Of a stretch of 51,621 nt of DNA, positions 41,338 to 49,020 are shown one piece after another. Position numbers and translations under genes: made by a program. Numbering within the stretch: position 1 is the first letter of the stretch; each line of letters opens with the position of its first letter. This DNA is from a virus. Under the pieces are notes generated by a model. That model ran no database searches. It had not been told where the DNA came from and worked only from the letters and a program-made list of their open reading frames with translations. The stretch spans positions 1 through 51,621 of IMG/VR virus record IMGVR_UViG_3300009159_000091, one strand, 5' to 3'.

Positions 41338-43954
41338 TCTTTTGACTATCCTCCCAGTTTCTAAAACACATATTACCTTCTAGATATGCTTCTTTTTCTA
41401 TTTCCTGTAAGTGACTATCTTCGTTGGTATTTGTTGTTTGTATGTTACCTAATCTACCTTCTAGATTCTGTATATGATGAATCATCTCATGAGTAAAAGA
41501 TCTACATACATCTTTCGGGTGTCTTCCTAGTACATATAAAACTACTTCTTTATTATCTGGATCATAGTATGCTGTTTTTCCAAAGAAATTACCTGCTTCT
41601 TGAGGATCTTTTTTAATTTTAATTTCCGGAAAAGGTACTATTTTCATCTTTTGATCAAGCATATATCCTAATATAGATGCAAGATGTGGTGTATAATCGA
41701 AATCATTTACAGCACATTCGTTTAATTTACCTTGGAATGGTGTATAATCAAAACTTATAGGATTTTGTAATTTATTAGTAATAACTATCCTATCTTGTTG
41801 AAAGACTATTTCAAATTCTTCCTTAGGGATATAAATTTTTAAATCATCATATAGTCTGTTTAATACTGCCCTGTCAGCAGAAGGTATCGCAGATGAAGCT
41901 GCTATCGGAGTACCTGTTGAATTTTCCTCTAGTGGATGTACTTGTTGTTTTTTCTTCATTACTACCATTTTTCCAGGTCCTTCTGGTGATTTAAACGGCA
42001 TGCTTACATCTTTTCTAAAATACCCTGGTATTCTGTTTGCTTTATTATCTGTTAGACTTGCATATACTGTCTGATAGTTTCTACCTTCCTCATTATCTAG
42101 TGACCCTATTCCTAGGTAATCTGGTTGATGCTGTTCAATAAAATCTAATATAATTTTATACATAGTAGATAATATCTTTACGTAATTTTCTTTACCGCCT
42201 TGTGGAGTTGATACTTTACTCTTTATAGGGTGAAATGCAATATTATAAAAAGTACCTTCATCCCCGTATGGACTTTTTGCAAATGGAGTTATCGAATATC
42301 TATATTTTGAATCTCCTACTGCAAATGTTCCTGACATTGTTCCACCATTTATCTTTACTGCATTATCTTTAGAAAAAGATATTTCATGTAGTGCTTTTTG
42401 AAAATAAGAGCTTAGTGGCTTAGGGTATGCAAACTTCCCTTCATCTAAGTATAAGTCATGTTTTTTACTTGGAAAAAAGTTATTAAATACTTCTTCTATA
42501 CTATCTGACATTCTATCTTCTATAGATTTTGGAGTCACTATATCTATAATTGCTTGCTTATCTTGTTGTGATACTACTGATGGAATCCATTTTCCTGATA
42601 GCATATATTCTTCTGAACTCCTTATTACCGATGCTGAGAATTTATCATCTTCTTTGGTTGCAATAATTGGAAGTTCCATTAGTTCTACTTTCGGATACTT
42701 ATCTTTATTTTTAATAATACCGGAAAATTTTTTCATTTCATCGGCAGTAGTTCCTGTAATAATTTTATCTACTTTAGGTTGATTTTCGTCAATCCATAAA
42801 TATGTATCTAAGATAGGAGTTTTTTCACTTATATAAACTTCAACTGGAGTAGCTAGGTATTTTGCGTATATTTCCCAAATAGCTTTTGACTGCTGAGCAG
42901 TAATTGGTACTCCTTCTCTAACTAGTGGTCCAATAAATATAACTAATTTATCGGCTTGATTCCCTAATATTTTTGCATTCTCATAATGTACCTTATGAGG
43001 TGGTTTAAATCCTCCAGCATAGATAGCTACAGTTTTTGTTTCATTGCCATTCTCCAATAAACTATTAACTTTATTTAAAGCTGCTTCCTTATCAGCTCCT
43101 TTTGGTGTACCTGTTTCTCCTGCTCCAATTACTAACATTGATTTAAAAGTACCTTTGATCCTATTTTTAGATCTTTGGCTTCTCCATTGCTTATCTATCA
43201 ATTGCTTTAATAATTGCTCAAAGGAACCGTTTATATTATAATCTTTGAATAATGTTTCAACATCCGGCCATTTATAGGACATCCATATATCACGTCTTTC
43301 TACTTCTCTAAAGTTTTCTAAAGTGACAATTCTTAAAGTTAGCCCTTTTGATGATAGTACGAATTCGTATTCTTGATTTTCCTTTAATTGAGGTACTTCT
43401 TTTATCCCTAATCTTTTAAATATTTCAAATGGATCTTCTTCAATACACATTGTTTTTGCTAATCCGATTAACAATGCTTGTTTAGGGCCTGGAATGTCTA
43501 AGAATGAGGTTCTATAGTTTGATTCTTCTTCAGTAGAAACAATCATATTGTCTATTTGAACTGTAAGATCAGGAAATCCTTCAATAGGATACTGGGTAAT
43601 TACTATATCACCTGTTCCTGCTGTCTTCTTCCCTGTATGCCTTCCTGCTCTAAAGGGTACTGTTATAGTGTCTGAAAGAGAATTAAGATATGCTGCAAAA
43701 TCAGCTTTTATCTTTTTCATATCCTCTCTGCTACCTTCTAACTCAACAACTAAATCAATATCTCCGTGACCTTCTGGTTTCTCTTGCCCTCCAACTACTT
43801 CACCGTTTTCATCCTTTGGAATAACATTGTATGATCCAGTTATTTTAGCACTTTTAAATGTAGGGTATTTTTTAAGTACCTTTTCTATAAAAGAATCTAC
43901 AGTCTTTTTAACTGCCGAACTTGGTATTCTATTTGCTCCTATCGATCCTGACAT
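41330..43954 (-). CDS. Multidomain nucleotidyltransferase, cytidylyltransferase and metallopeptidase fusion, 874 aa
   Basis: Three enzyme-like domains in one chain. (1) Residues 35-260: Pol-beta-type nucleotidyltransferase, ITGSYN at 38-43, GHGDIDLVV at 62-70 and a further Asp in VQIDNMIV. (2) Residues 307-470: HxGH-class adenylyl/cytidylyltransferase, YAGGFKPPHKVH at 312-323 (Gly replaced by Val) and SASVIRSS at 440-447. (3) Residues 740-874: zinc peptidase, SFTHEMIHHIQN (HExxH 822-826) with acidic residues at 851-860. The region 490-680 is a separate mixed domain. The upstream neighbour is another nucleotidyltransferase. Substrates and virion packaging are unknown. Confidence 0.8.
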   Translation of the reverse strand: MSGSIGANRIPSSAVKKTVDSFIEKVLKKYPTFKSAKITGSYNVIPKDENGEVVGGQEKPEGHGDIDLVVELEGSREDMKKIKADFAAYLNSLSDTITVPFRAGRHTGKKTAGTGDIVITQYPIEGFPDLTVQIDNMIVSTEEESNYRTSFLDIPGPKQALLIGLAKTMCIEEDPFEIFKRLGIKEVPQLKENQEYEFVLSSKGLTLRIVTLENFREVERRDIWMSYKWPDVETLFKDYNINGSFEQLLKQLIDKQWRSQRSKNRIKGTFKSMLVIGAGETGTPKGADKEAALNKVNSLLENGNETKTVAIYAGGFKPPHKVHYENAKILGNQADKLVIFIGPLVREGVPITAQQSKAIWEIYAKYLATPVEVYISEKTPILDTYLWIDENQPKVDKIITGTTADEMKKFSGIIKNKDKYPKVELMELPIIATKEDDKFSASVIRSSEEYMLSGKWIPSVVSQQDKQAIIDIVTPKSIEDRMSDSIEEVFNNFFPSKKHDLYLDEGKFAYPKPLSSYFQKALHEISFSKDNAVKINGGTMSGTFAVGDSKYRYSITPFAKSPYGDEGTFYNIAFHPIKSKVSTPQGGKENYVKILSTMYKIILDFIEQHQPDYLGIGSLDNEEGRNYQTVYASLTDNKANRIPGYFRKDVSMPFKSPEGPGKMVVMKKKQQVHPLEENSTGTPIAASSAIPSADRAVLNRLYDDLKIYIPKEEFEIVFQQDRIVITNKLQNPISFDYTPFQGKLNECAVNDFDYTPHLASILGYMLDQKMKIVPFPEIKIKKDPQEAGNFFGKTAYYDPDNKEVVLYVLGRHPKDVCRSFTHEMIHHIQNLEGRLGNIQTTNTNEDSHLQEIEKEAYLEGNMCFRNWEDSQKNG

Positions 43955-43955
43955 G

Positions 43956-44867
43956 TTATACTGTTTTATATTTTACTAAGATAGAATCGTCCGGTAAGAA
44001 TTTACCTGTTAATCCTAACCTCTCTTGATTATCTATCCAATATTGCTGTAGATCTTCTGGAATATCTGCTCTTGTGCTTTCTAGTATTTTTAAATAAGTA
44101 TCGAAAATTCCATTGAGGTCTTCCGGTGATAGATTCTTTCTTAAAGCTTCCATAACATCGAAATAGTTTGCTACAGAGTCTTTTGTAAGCTGTAATCCAT
44201 ACCTCTTATTTAATACTTCAATTGCTTGTTGCGGTGTAGTTGCTACTACTTCTCCTGTTTCTTTACTTTTAACTCCATTTGCATGTGAGAAAGTATATCC
44301 ACCATGAGAGAACATAGCTACTAGTAATTGAGTTCTATGTAATCCTTTTACGTTTCCTTTATATACTGCTGAATAATGTGAGAACTCTAACCAATCTACA
44401 TCACCGATATTTATATCAATTTGTACACTAGTTCCATTTGTTTCTCCTGCTTCGTTATATTGTGGAAACATTAAGAATAGCTGACCTGAACCAGCTCCTT
44501 TCATATCCGGTACAATATCTGAGTTTGAATTTTGAAGTACTTCTGCTGTAGCTACAACAACTGCTCTTCTCATTAACTGTTCATCCGAAGCTGTTCTTGC
44601 TCTCTTTTTAAATGCTTCAAACAATTTCATGATATGGTCTCTATCTAATCCCCAATCATCAACATCATCAAAAGATGATCCTGCTAATACTAGGTCGATA
44701 TCTCCTGATACGTCTTTTTTCCCTACAGATCCTAATGTTTTCATTGTTGAAAAATGTGCTTCTGCTTTAGGGTATATTTGCTTAAATTGTTTTAAAAACT
44801 CTTTAAGAGTAGGTTTTATATCCTCTTTCTTTATTGATGCTGTATTTCCAAATACGTTTCCTCCCAT
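43956..44867 (-). CDS. Nucleotidyltransferase-like protein, 303 aa
   Basis: MGGNVFGNTASIKKEDIKPT, then TLGSVGKKDVSGDIDLVL: GS at 46-47 and DxD at 56-58, the Pol-beta superfamily signature, plus SVQIDINIGDVDWL as the probable third acidic position. Close to a family I recall from cyanophages and pelagiphages (MGGNVF... start). It probably transfers a nucleotide to a small molecule, RNA or protein; the target is unknown. It ends 1 nt before the fusion gene, whose first domain belongs to the same superfamily, so the pair may have arisen by duplication. Confidence 0.75.
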   Translation of the reverse strand: MGGNVFGNTASIKKEDIKPTLKEFLKQFKQIYPKAEAHFSTMKTLGSVGKKDVSGDIDLVLAGSSFDDVDDWGLDRDHIMKLFEAFKKRARTASDEQLMRRAVVVATAEVLQNSNSDIVPDMKGAGSGQLFLMFPQYNEAGETNGTSVQIDINIGDVDWLEFSHYSAVYKGNVKGLHRTQLLVAMFSHGGYTFSHANGVKSKETGEVVATTPQQAIEVLNKRYGLQLTKDSVANYFDVMEALRKNLSPEDLNGIFDTYLKILESTRADIPEDLQQYWIDNQERLGLTGKFLPDDSILVKYKTV

Positions 44868-44924
44868 ACTTTCTTTATTTACCTAAATATATGAATATTA
44901 TTTTAAATATCCAACGATTATATT

Positions 44925-44934
44925 AAATAAATAG
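44925..44934 (-). promoter_or_regulatory. Late-promoter-like box before the nucleotidyltransferase
   Basis: CTATTTATTTAATA in gene direction, 57 nt before the ATG at 44867, immediately after the exonuclease gene. Confidence 0.4.
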
Positions 44935-44936
44935 TG

Positions 44937-45719
44937 TTAAAGTTTGATAGTAGTCGGGTATGATGTGAACTTAGGCTCTGTGGTTGGATGTTCAATTTCA
45001 TATAATCTATAGATTAATTTAAATAGTTCAAAATTCTCTTCTATATTATCTACAACTTTTAATTCCCATCCTTTCCCCTGTACTTTTTTACCACTCTTAT
45101 CCTCTCCTCTAGTAGCTGCTTTTAACCAAAGAATAGCTGTTCTATCTATCTTAATTCCTTTTGCTTCTTCTATTGACTTAGCATAAGCTGCTAATTGAAG
45201 TTCATATGATTTATGTAATGAGTTTGATGTTTTAAAGTCAATAAGCCAGGTTTCTCCATTTATTTTTACAACTAAGTCAGCAGTTCCTGCGTATTTATAA
45301 GTGTCTGAATATGTAAACTCTTCTAAGAATATTAATTCAGGTTTAGCTATATCCCAGAATTCTTTAAATTTAAGAATCATTCCCCATACTAATTCATTGT
45401 ATCTTGCATTCCCGTAATCATCCATCCATTGGATTTCTTTACCTTCTAGTAACTCTTCAATTGCATTATGAGTTTGAGTACCTTCGTCTCCGGCTCTTCT
45501 CATTATAATGTCTGAGTTGTGTCCTACATCTTTTAGCCAATTTTCAAAGAACTTATTCTTTGGCATGTACTGTAAGATTGAAGTAACTGAAGGATAATAT
45601 ACTCCTTCTGATCTTTGATAGACCCTTCTATCTAGAAAATTAATTTGCTTTAGTTCTGGTTTAAAATCCAGTCTCTTTTTTGCATGCTCTGTTAGGATGT
45701 TTGCTCCTTTTTGTATCAT
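44937..45719 (-). CDS. RecB/Cas4-like PD-(D/E)XK exonuclease
   Basis: A 260-aa protein. Hallmark motifs: RRAGDEGTQTHNAIEEL (His84), YAGTADLVVKI (Asp148), WLIDFKTSNS (Asp161, Lys163) and YELQLAAYAKSI (Gln175), the full set of the RecB-family nuclease. SVTSILQYMPKNKF near residue 44 is also usual in phage members. Likely a DNA exonuclease in recombination or replication. It follows the primase by 1 nt, so the two are probably co-expressed. No iron-sulfur cysteine cluster is visible, unlike Cas4. Confidence 0.88.
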   Translation of the reverse strand: MIQKGANILTEHAKKRLDFKPELKQINFLDRRVYQRSEGVYYPSVTSILQYMPKNKFFENWLKDVGHNSDIIMRRAGDEGTQTHNAIEELLEGKEIQWMDDYGNARYNELVWGMILKFKEFWDIAKPELIFLEEFTYSDTYKYAGTADLVVKINGETWLIDFKTSNSLHKSYELQLAAYAKSIEEAKGIKIDRTAILWLKAATRGEDKSGKKVQGKGWELKVVDNIEENFELFKLIYRLYEIEHPTTEPKFTSYPTTIKL

Positions 45720-45720
45720 G

Positions 45721-46647
45721 TTATGATAGTTTATAGCGAAGAAGTTTTCCTAAGTCCATTTCTTCAGCCTGTTGTACGTAATGAGTGAAATTTTTAAATC
45801 CCATCTCGCTTGGATCTTTATCTTCCATATCTACTAGGTAGACCCTTTTACCCATATTTAAAAACTTTTCTGTGTACTCTAATGCTTTTTTAAAAGCATC
45901 TTTATCAAGTGCTATGTAAATATCTTCCACCCTACTATCGACTATTTTTCGTAGTAATGATTTTGATAGTGATTTTCCTAATATTGGAACTGCATTTCTC
46001 TTAACCGCTATTGCATCAAACACACCTTCTACCAATACAATTGGTCTATCCCAATTGATTAGATTTTCAAATCCAATAATGTCTTTTGATGTTTCTGGGT
46101 TTCGGTACTTGTTGAAAGCATTCTCATATGTTCTTCCTACAAAGAAGTTTAATTGTCCGGATTCATTATATGAAGGTACTATAATTCTTCCTTCATATTC
46201 TCCGGAGGTACAGTATCCTATATTGTATTTTAGGAAGTCCCTATCTGTAAATCCTCTTCTATATAAATAGCTTCTAACTTTATTTGCTATAACAGAAGTA
46301 TGTGATGCTGAGTGAATTGATTTAAATTCTTTAGGTAGTTCAACTATATTATCAACCTTATATCCTATCTCATCTCCCTTTCTAACATATCGTAGAATTT
46401 CATATGCTTGTTCGGCAGGGACTTGTAATTGCTTTAGTAACGACTTAACTGTCTTTCCTTTAAATCCACATACCCAGCAGGCAAAGGTATTTTCTCCTTT
46501 TTCGTTTGTATGTAGGTTTATTTCTAGTTTTGGCTTATGGTGATTGCATTTTGGACATGCAAATGCGTAGTTCTCCCTAGCTTTTTTGTAGGATTTACCG
46601 AGTATGTTTTCTAAATAACCAAGTAGTATAGGACTTTCCATACTCAT
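45721..46647 (-). CDS. gp61: DNA primase, T4 gp61-like (zinc-ribbon plus TOPRIM)
   Basis: A 308-aa protein (T4 gp61 is 342 aa). The zinc site has CPKC (31-34) and CWVC (57-60). The linker RGFTDRDFLKYNIGYCTSGE and the strand GRIIVPSYNESGQLNFFVGR are typical of DnaG-type primases. The TOPRIM domain has VLVEGVFDAIAV (Glu207, Asp211) and IYIALDKDA (Asp248, Asp250). It makes RNA primers with the replicative helicase, which is not in this window. It lies just downstream of a terminator, so expression may come from its own promoter or readthrough. Confidence 0.92.
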   Translation of the reverse strand: MSMESPILLGYLENILGKSYKKARENYAFACPKCNHHKPKLEINLHTNEKGENTFACWVCGFKGKTVKSLLKQLQVPAEQAYEILRYVRKGDEIGYKVDNIVELPKEFKSIHSASHTSVIANKVRSYLYRRGFTDRDFLKYNIGYCTSGEYEGRIIVPSYNESGQLNFFVGRTYENAFNKYRNPETSKDIIGFENLINWDRPIVLVEGVFDAIAVKRNAVPILGKSLSKSLLRKIVDSRVEDIYIALDKDAFKKALEYTEKFLNMGKRVYLVDMEDKDPSEMGFKNFTHYVQQAEEMDLGKLLRYKLS

Positions 46648-46654
46648 AATATAC

Positions 46655-46680
46655 GAAAAAAGGCTTGAATAAACAAGCCT
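46655..46680 (-). terminator. Intrinsic terminator before the primase gene
   Basis: In gene direction AGGCTTG/CAAGCCT (7 bp, 6-nt loop) is followed by a T tract. It lies between the 39-aa ORF (stop 46689) and the primase start (46647), separating the accessory block from the replication genes. Confidence 0.85.
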
Positions 46681-46688
46681 CTCTTTGG

Positions 46689-46808
46689 TTATATTAATTT
46701 TTTAAGTATTAATTCATTCTGCTTTATCAGATTAAATGTTTTTAATACTGATTTTCTGCTCTTACTTGTTCTAGTTCTTTGCGGTGATGTATGATTTCCT
46801 CTAGCCAT
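46689..46808 (-). CDS. Tiny basic protein, 39 aa
   Basis: Starts MARGNHTSPQRTRTSKSRKS and continues VLKTFNLIKQNELILKKLI before TAA. The ATG overlaps the stop of the kinase-like gene (TAATG). The first half is very basic (Arg/Lys/Ser), the second a short amphipathic helix. Too short for family assignment. Its coupling to the upstream gene and the terminator 9 nt after its stop support it as the last gene of a transcript. Confidence 0.55.
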   Translation of the reverse strand: MARGNHTSPQRTRTSKSRKSVLKTFNLIKQNELILKKLI

Positions 46809-47248
46809 TATACGTCTATTATTTTTACCTTACCTGTTCTATCTTGCATTACATTATCCATTTTAATTGAACCTCCAGGTCCTTGTAAGTCTGGGTATAT
46901 GTTTAGTCTTTCTGCTTCTAATTCTATTTCTTCGATTGGAACTGTATCAGGTGCTGCAGTATATGGTTGTAGATATTCCATTGTAATTACTGCTAGTTTT
47001 GGATTTATTTCCTCTACATCATAAATATAAGCAAAGTACTTTGTTTTTACTTGCTTAATCTGCTTTGCATCTTCAATTTCTTCTCCGTCAGTTGTTATTT
47101 TTAGCACTTTATCTCCTAATAAAAAAGCAGATCCATAATCACCTGATCCTAAAAATTTACCTCCTTGTTGTTTTACTTTTTCAACTAGGTCTTGGTAGTC
47201 TTGGGTAGGTGTTAATATCTCTTTTAGTATAGAAAGTATTTTTATCAT
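46808..47248 (-). CDS. Miniature protein-kinase-like protein, 146 aa
   Basis: N-terminus MIKILSILKEILTPTQDYQD carries LKE. Then kinase-like signatures in order: glycine loop FLGSGDYGSAFL (33-43), KVLKITTDG with a possible ATP-binding Lys50, hinge AVITMEYLQ (87-94), YPDL (118-121) as a possible catalytic loop, DNVMQD (131-136) and a terminal KIIDV where Asp145 could be the DFG Asp. The protein ends there, with no C-lobe helices, so it is a minimal kinase fold or pseudokinase. Substrate unknown. Overlaps neighbours by one base on both sides. Confidence 0.65.
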   Translation of the reverse strand: MIKILSILKEILTPTQDYQDLVEKVKQQGGKFLGSGDYGSAFLLGDKVLKITTDGEEIEDAKQIKQVKTKYFAYIYDVEEINPKLAVITMEYLQPYTAAPDTVPIEEIELEAERLNIYPDLQGPGGSIKMDNVMQDRTGKVKIIDV

Positions 47249-47724
47249 TAGTCTAATCCGCCCATTGCTCTTACTGCTTGTCCTTGCTTTTGATCATAAG
47301 GTGCACTAAATTGGATTGTATCACCATGAGCATCTAATTCAAATTGAGTTATTGGAGAATCTTGTACTGCTTCCATTGCTTGTGCTGCATCTGTTAGCTT
47401 CTGTACTGTTCCTCTACCTGTAGCTATTTTATAATATTTTGCTCCTCTATTGTTCTCAATATAAGTGATTGCATCATTTTTTGAGTACATTTTACCTTCT
47501 CCTTCATCAAGTGGTATGTCTGGATTTCCTCTATCTAATATATCGTTTCCTCTTTTTGGATCTCCTTTATACTTCTCTTCTTCTTCAGGACGTTGTTTTG
47601 CAATTGCTGTTAAAATGTTTCTAAAGTCGTCTGTTGTACCTCCTTGAGTAGTTCCTCCTGGTGCATATTTAGAATAGCCGGTTATTTCTTTTAGTACTAG
47701 TTCTCGTAATTGTGATCTTTTCAT
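47248..47724 (-). CDS. 158-aa protein with targeting-like start
   Basis: The start at 47724 was chosen over the upstream in-frame ATG (47787). There the protein begins MKRSQLRELVLKEITGYSKY, nearly the N-terminus of the protein at 35582-36142 ([14 protein letters not shown]). The ATG also overlaps the stop of a 30-aa ORF (ATGA). The rest (GAKYYKIATGRGTVQKLTDA, TQFELDAHGDTIQFSAPY) has no recognised domain. LKE near residue 12 fits the protease consensus. Function unknown. Confidence 0.65.
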   Translation of the reverse strand: MKRSQLRELVLKEITGYSKYAPGGTTQGGTTDDFRNILTAIAKQRPEEEEKYKGDPKRGNDILDRGNPDIPLDEGEGKMYSKNDAITYIENNRGAKYYKIATGRGTVQKLTDAAQAMEAVQDSPITQFELDAHGDTIQFSAPYDQKQGQAVRAMGGLD

Positions 47725-47813
47725 TGTTTTCTTTTTAGTTCTACCATAAACAGAATTGTTCCTAATACTAATACTGTTAGTATCCAATAATACCCTGTAA
47801 TCTCTGCTTCCAC
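47721..47813 (-). CDS. Single-span membrane peptide, 30 aa, GTG start
   Basis: From GTG at 47813 the frame reads MEAEITGYYWILTVLVLGTI followed by LFMVELKRKQ and TGA. One 17-residue hydrophobic segment is flanked by an acidic N-terminus and a basic C-terminus (KRKQ), so a membrane orientation with the C-terminus inside is likely. It overlaps the upstream cupin stop (TAG/GTG) and the downstream ATG (ATGA). This exact nesting between two genes supports translation. Role unknown. Confidence 0.55.
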   Translation of the reverse strand: MEAEITGYYWILTVLVLGTILFMVELKRKQ

Positions 47814-48070
47814 TAGAATTCTATTATATGTACGTTTAACTCCCCTGTTCCTTTTATTAACCTATGATAGGTGTTCTTTGGTATAAATATCACGTCTTTT
47901 AGTACCTGAGGTATTTCATTATCAAACTGGAATTGCCAATCTGTTTCCTCAAGTACGGTTACTTCTCTATCTTCTCTATCTCTGTGCCAAACCAATTCCT
48001 CCTCATCAATATCTTGTGAGAATGTTCTTACAATTAAGTTGTTTTCTCTTATCTGACTATAAGGATTCAC
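47813..48070 (-). CDS. Small cupin-fold protein, 85 aa
   Basis: ELVWHRDREDREVTVLEETD, then WQFQFDN and VIFIPKNTYHRLIKGTGELN form the two conserved cupin beta motifs, with His in WHRD and YHRL as possible metal ligands. It resembles a small cupin carried by marine T4-like phages (recollection). Too short for an oxygenase with extra domains; it could be a metal-dependent isomerase-like or sensory domain. It starts 1 nt after the DUF5856-like gene. Confidence 0.75.
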   Translation of the reverse strand: MNPYSQIRENNLIVRTFSQDIDEEELVWHRDREDREVTVLEETDWQFQFDNEIPQVLKDVIFIPKNTYHRLIKGTGELNVHIIEF

Positions 48071-48436
48071 CTATGATAAAAATCTTAACTTATACTTAGT
48101 TGTTTCTAGTAATTCTACTAAGGTGTCTATTTGGTTCTGTAAATAAGAATCATCATTATCTTGTCTTAATACCTCAATTGATACTGTTAGTTTATCTAGA
48201 AATTCAATTACCTGACTTGAATCTGAATAGTTTACTATTGGATAAGTTTCATAATCTGTTAAAATTCCGTATTTCCCTTGGTATGATTCAACTAATCCAT
48301 CTAATAAGTCTATTACCTGATCATAGTAAGTACCTAGGGCGAGATGTTCAGCAAACGACTTTGTTTGCCAGTGAAAGATATGAGTCTGTGTCCTTGAATG
48401 TAATAGGAGTGAGATCATTTTTGAGCAATTATTCAT
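48071..48436 (-). CDS. Ferritin/Dps-like helical protein (DUF5856 type), 121 aa
   Basis: LHSRTQTHIFHWQTKSFAEH, LALGTYYDQVIDLLDGLVES and YQGKYG match a phage family I recall as DUF5856, related in pattern to Dps (HWxxxxxxxHxxxxxYYD...DxxxE). The remainder is helical. Metal binding by His and Asp/Glu is possible; DNA protection as in Dps is only an analogy. It sits in the small accessory block with the cupin. Confidence 0.65.
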   Translation of the reverse strand: MNNCSKMISLLLHSRTQTHIFHWQTKSFAEHLALGTYYDQVIDLLDGLVESYQGKYGILTDYETYPIVNYSDSSQVIEFLDKLTVSIEVLRQDNDDSYLQNQIDTLVELLETTKYKLRFLS

Positions 48437-48456
48437 ATTTATCTTATTTAAGTATT

Positions 48457-49020
48457 TTACCAGTATCCTGAGAAGTTCTTAGCTCCTCCTAATGATTTCC
48501 AATATCTTCCTATATGACATCCCCAGTAATTTGGTGATAATCTATTCTTTTCTGTAGCACATTTATGCCTAGCTGCAAAAGAATGTCTTGCTTTTGGATC
48601 ATCTATCTTAACTGATAATCCTGTTGTACCTCCGAATTGTACTTTTTTTACTTTTTTTGATTTTGGATCTTTAACATATACTACGAACTTTTTAGATCCT
48701 CCTCTTTTTGGCTTACCCAATTGAACTTTCTTCCCATGATACTCTGCTTCATCAAGTTTTTGTTCGTTTACTAATGGTAGATCTAAAGGAACTTTTACCC
48801 CTTCATACATTCCATATTCTCCAATATCTGTATTTTCTAATAAATCTAAATCTTGTTCATTTAGTGTTACTTTACCGTCTCTAAGAGCTTGTCTTGCTTC
48901 AGCAAATAATTGTATAAACGAATCAGAAGAATAGCGGTAGACACATTCAGATAACGTCAGTTTGTTATCTAAATGGTACTGTAAGGTTGGTAAACCAACT
49001 ATCTCTTGTAATTTTATCAT
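48457..49020 (-). CDS. 187-aa protein ending in an RHxC/YWxC domain
   Basis: The N-terminus is helical, with LTLSECVYRYSSDSFIQLFA and a GKVTLNEQDLDLLENTDIGE acidic part. The C-terminal domain reads KVQFGGTTGLSVKIDDPKAR, HSFAARHKCATEKNRLSPNY and WGCHIGRYWKSLGG. The RH-x-C...YW-x-C pattern is a module I recall at the C-termini of many marine phage proteins, probably zinc-binding. It overlaps the SegE-like gene by ATGA. Function unknown; a virion component is possible. Confidence 0.7.
   Translation of the reverse strand: MIKLQEIVGLPTLQYHLDNKLTLSECVYRYSSDSFIQLFAEARQALRDGKVTLNEQDLDLLENTDIGEYGMYEGVKVPLDLPLVNEQKLDEAEYHGKKVQLGKPKRGGSKKFVVYVKDPKSKKVKKVQFGGTTGLSVKIDDPKARHSFAARHKCATEKNRLSPNYWGCHIGRYWKSLGGAKNFSGYW

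Noticed and set aside
47248-47787. Longer form of the 158-aa protein starting at 47787
   Set aside because: The first 21 residues lack the targeting-like start shared with 35582-36142, and the region encodes the nested 30-aa membrane peptide in another frame.
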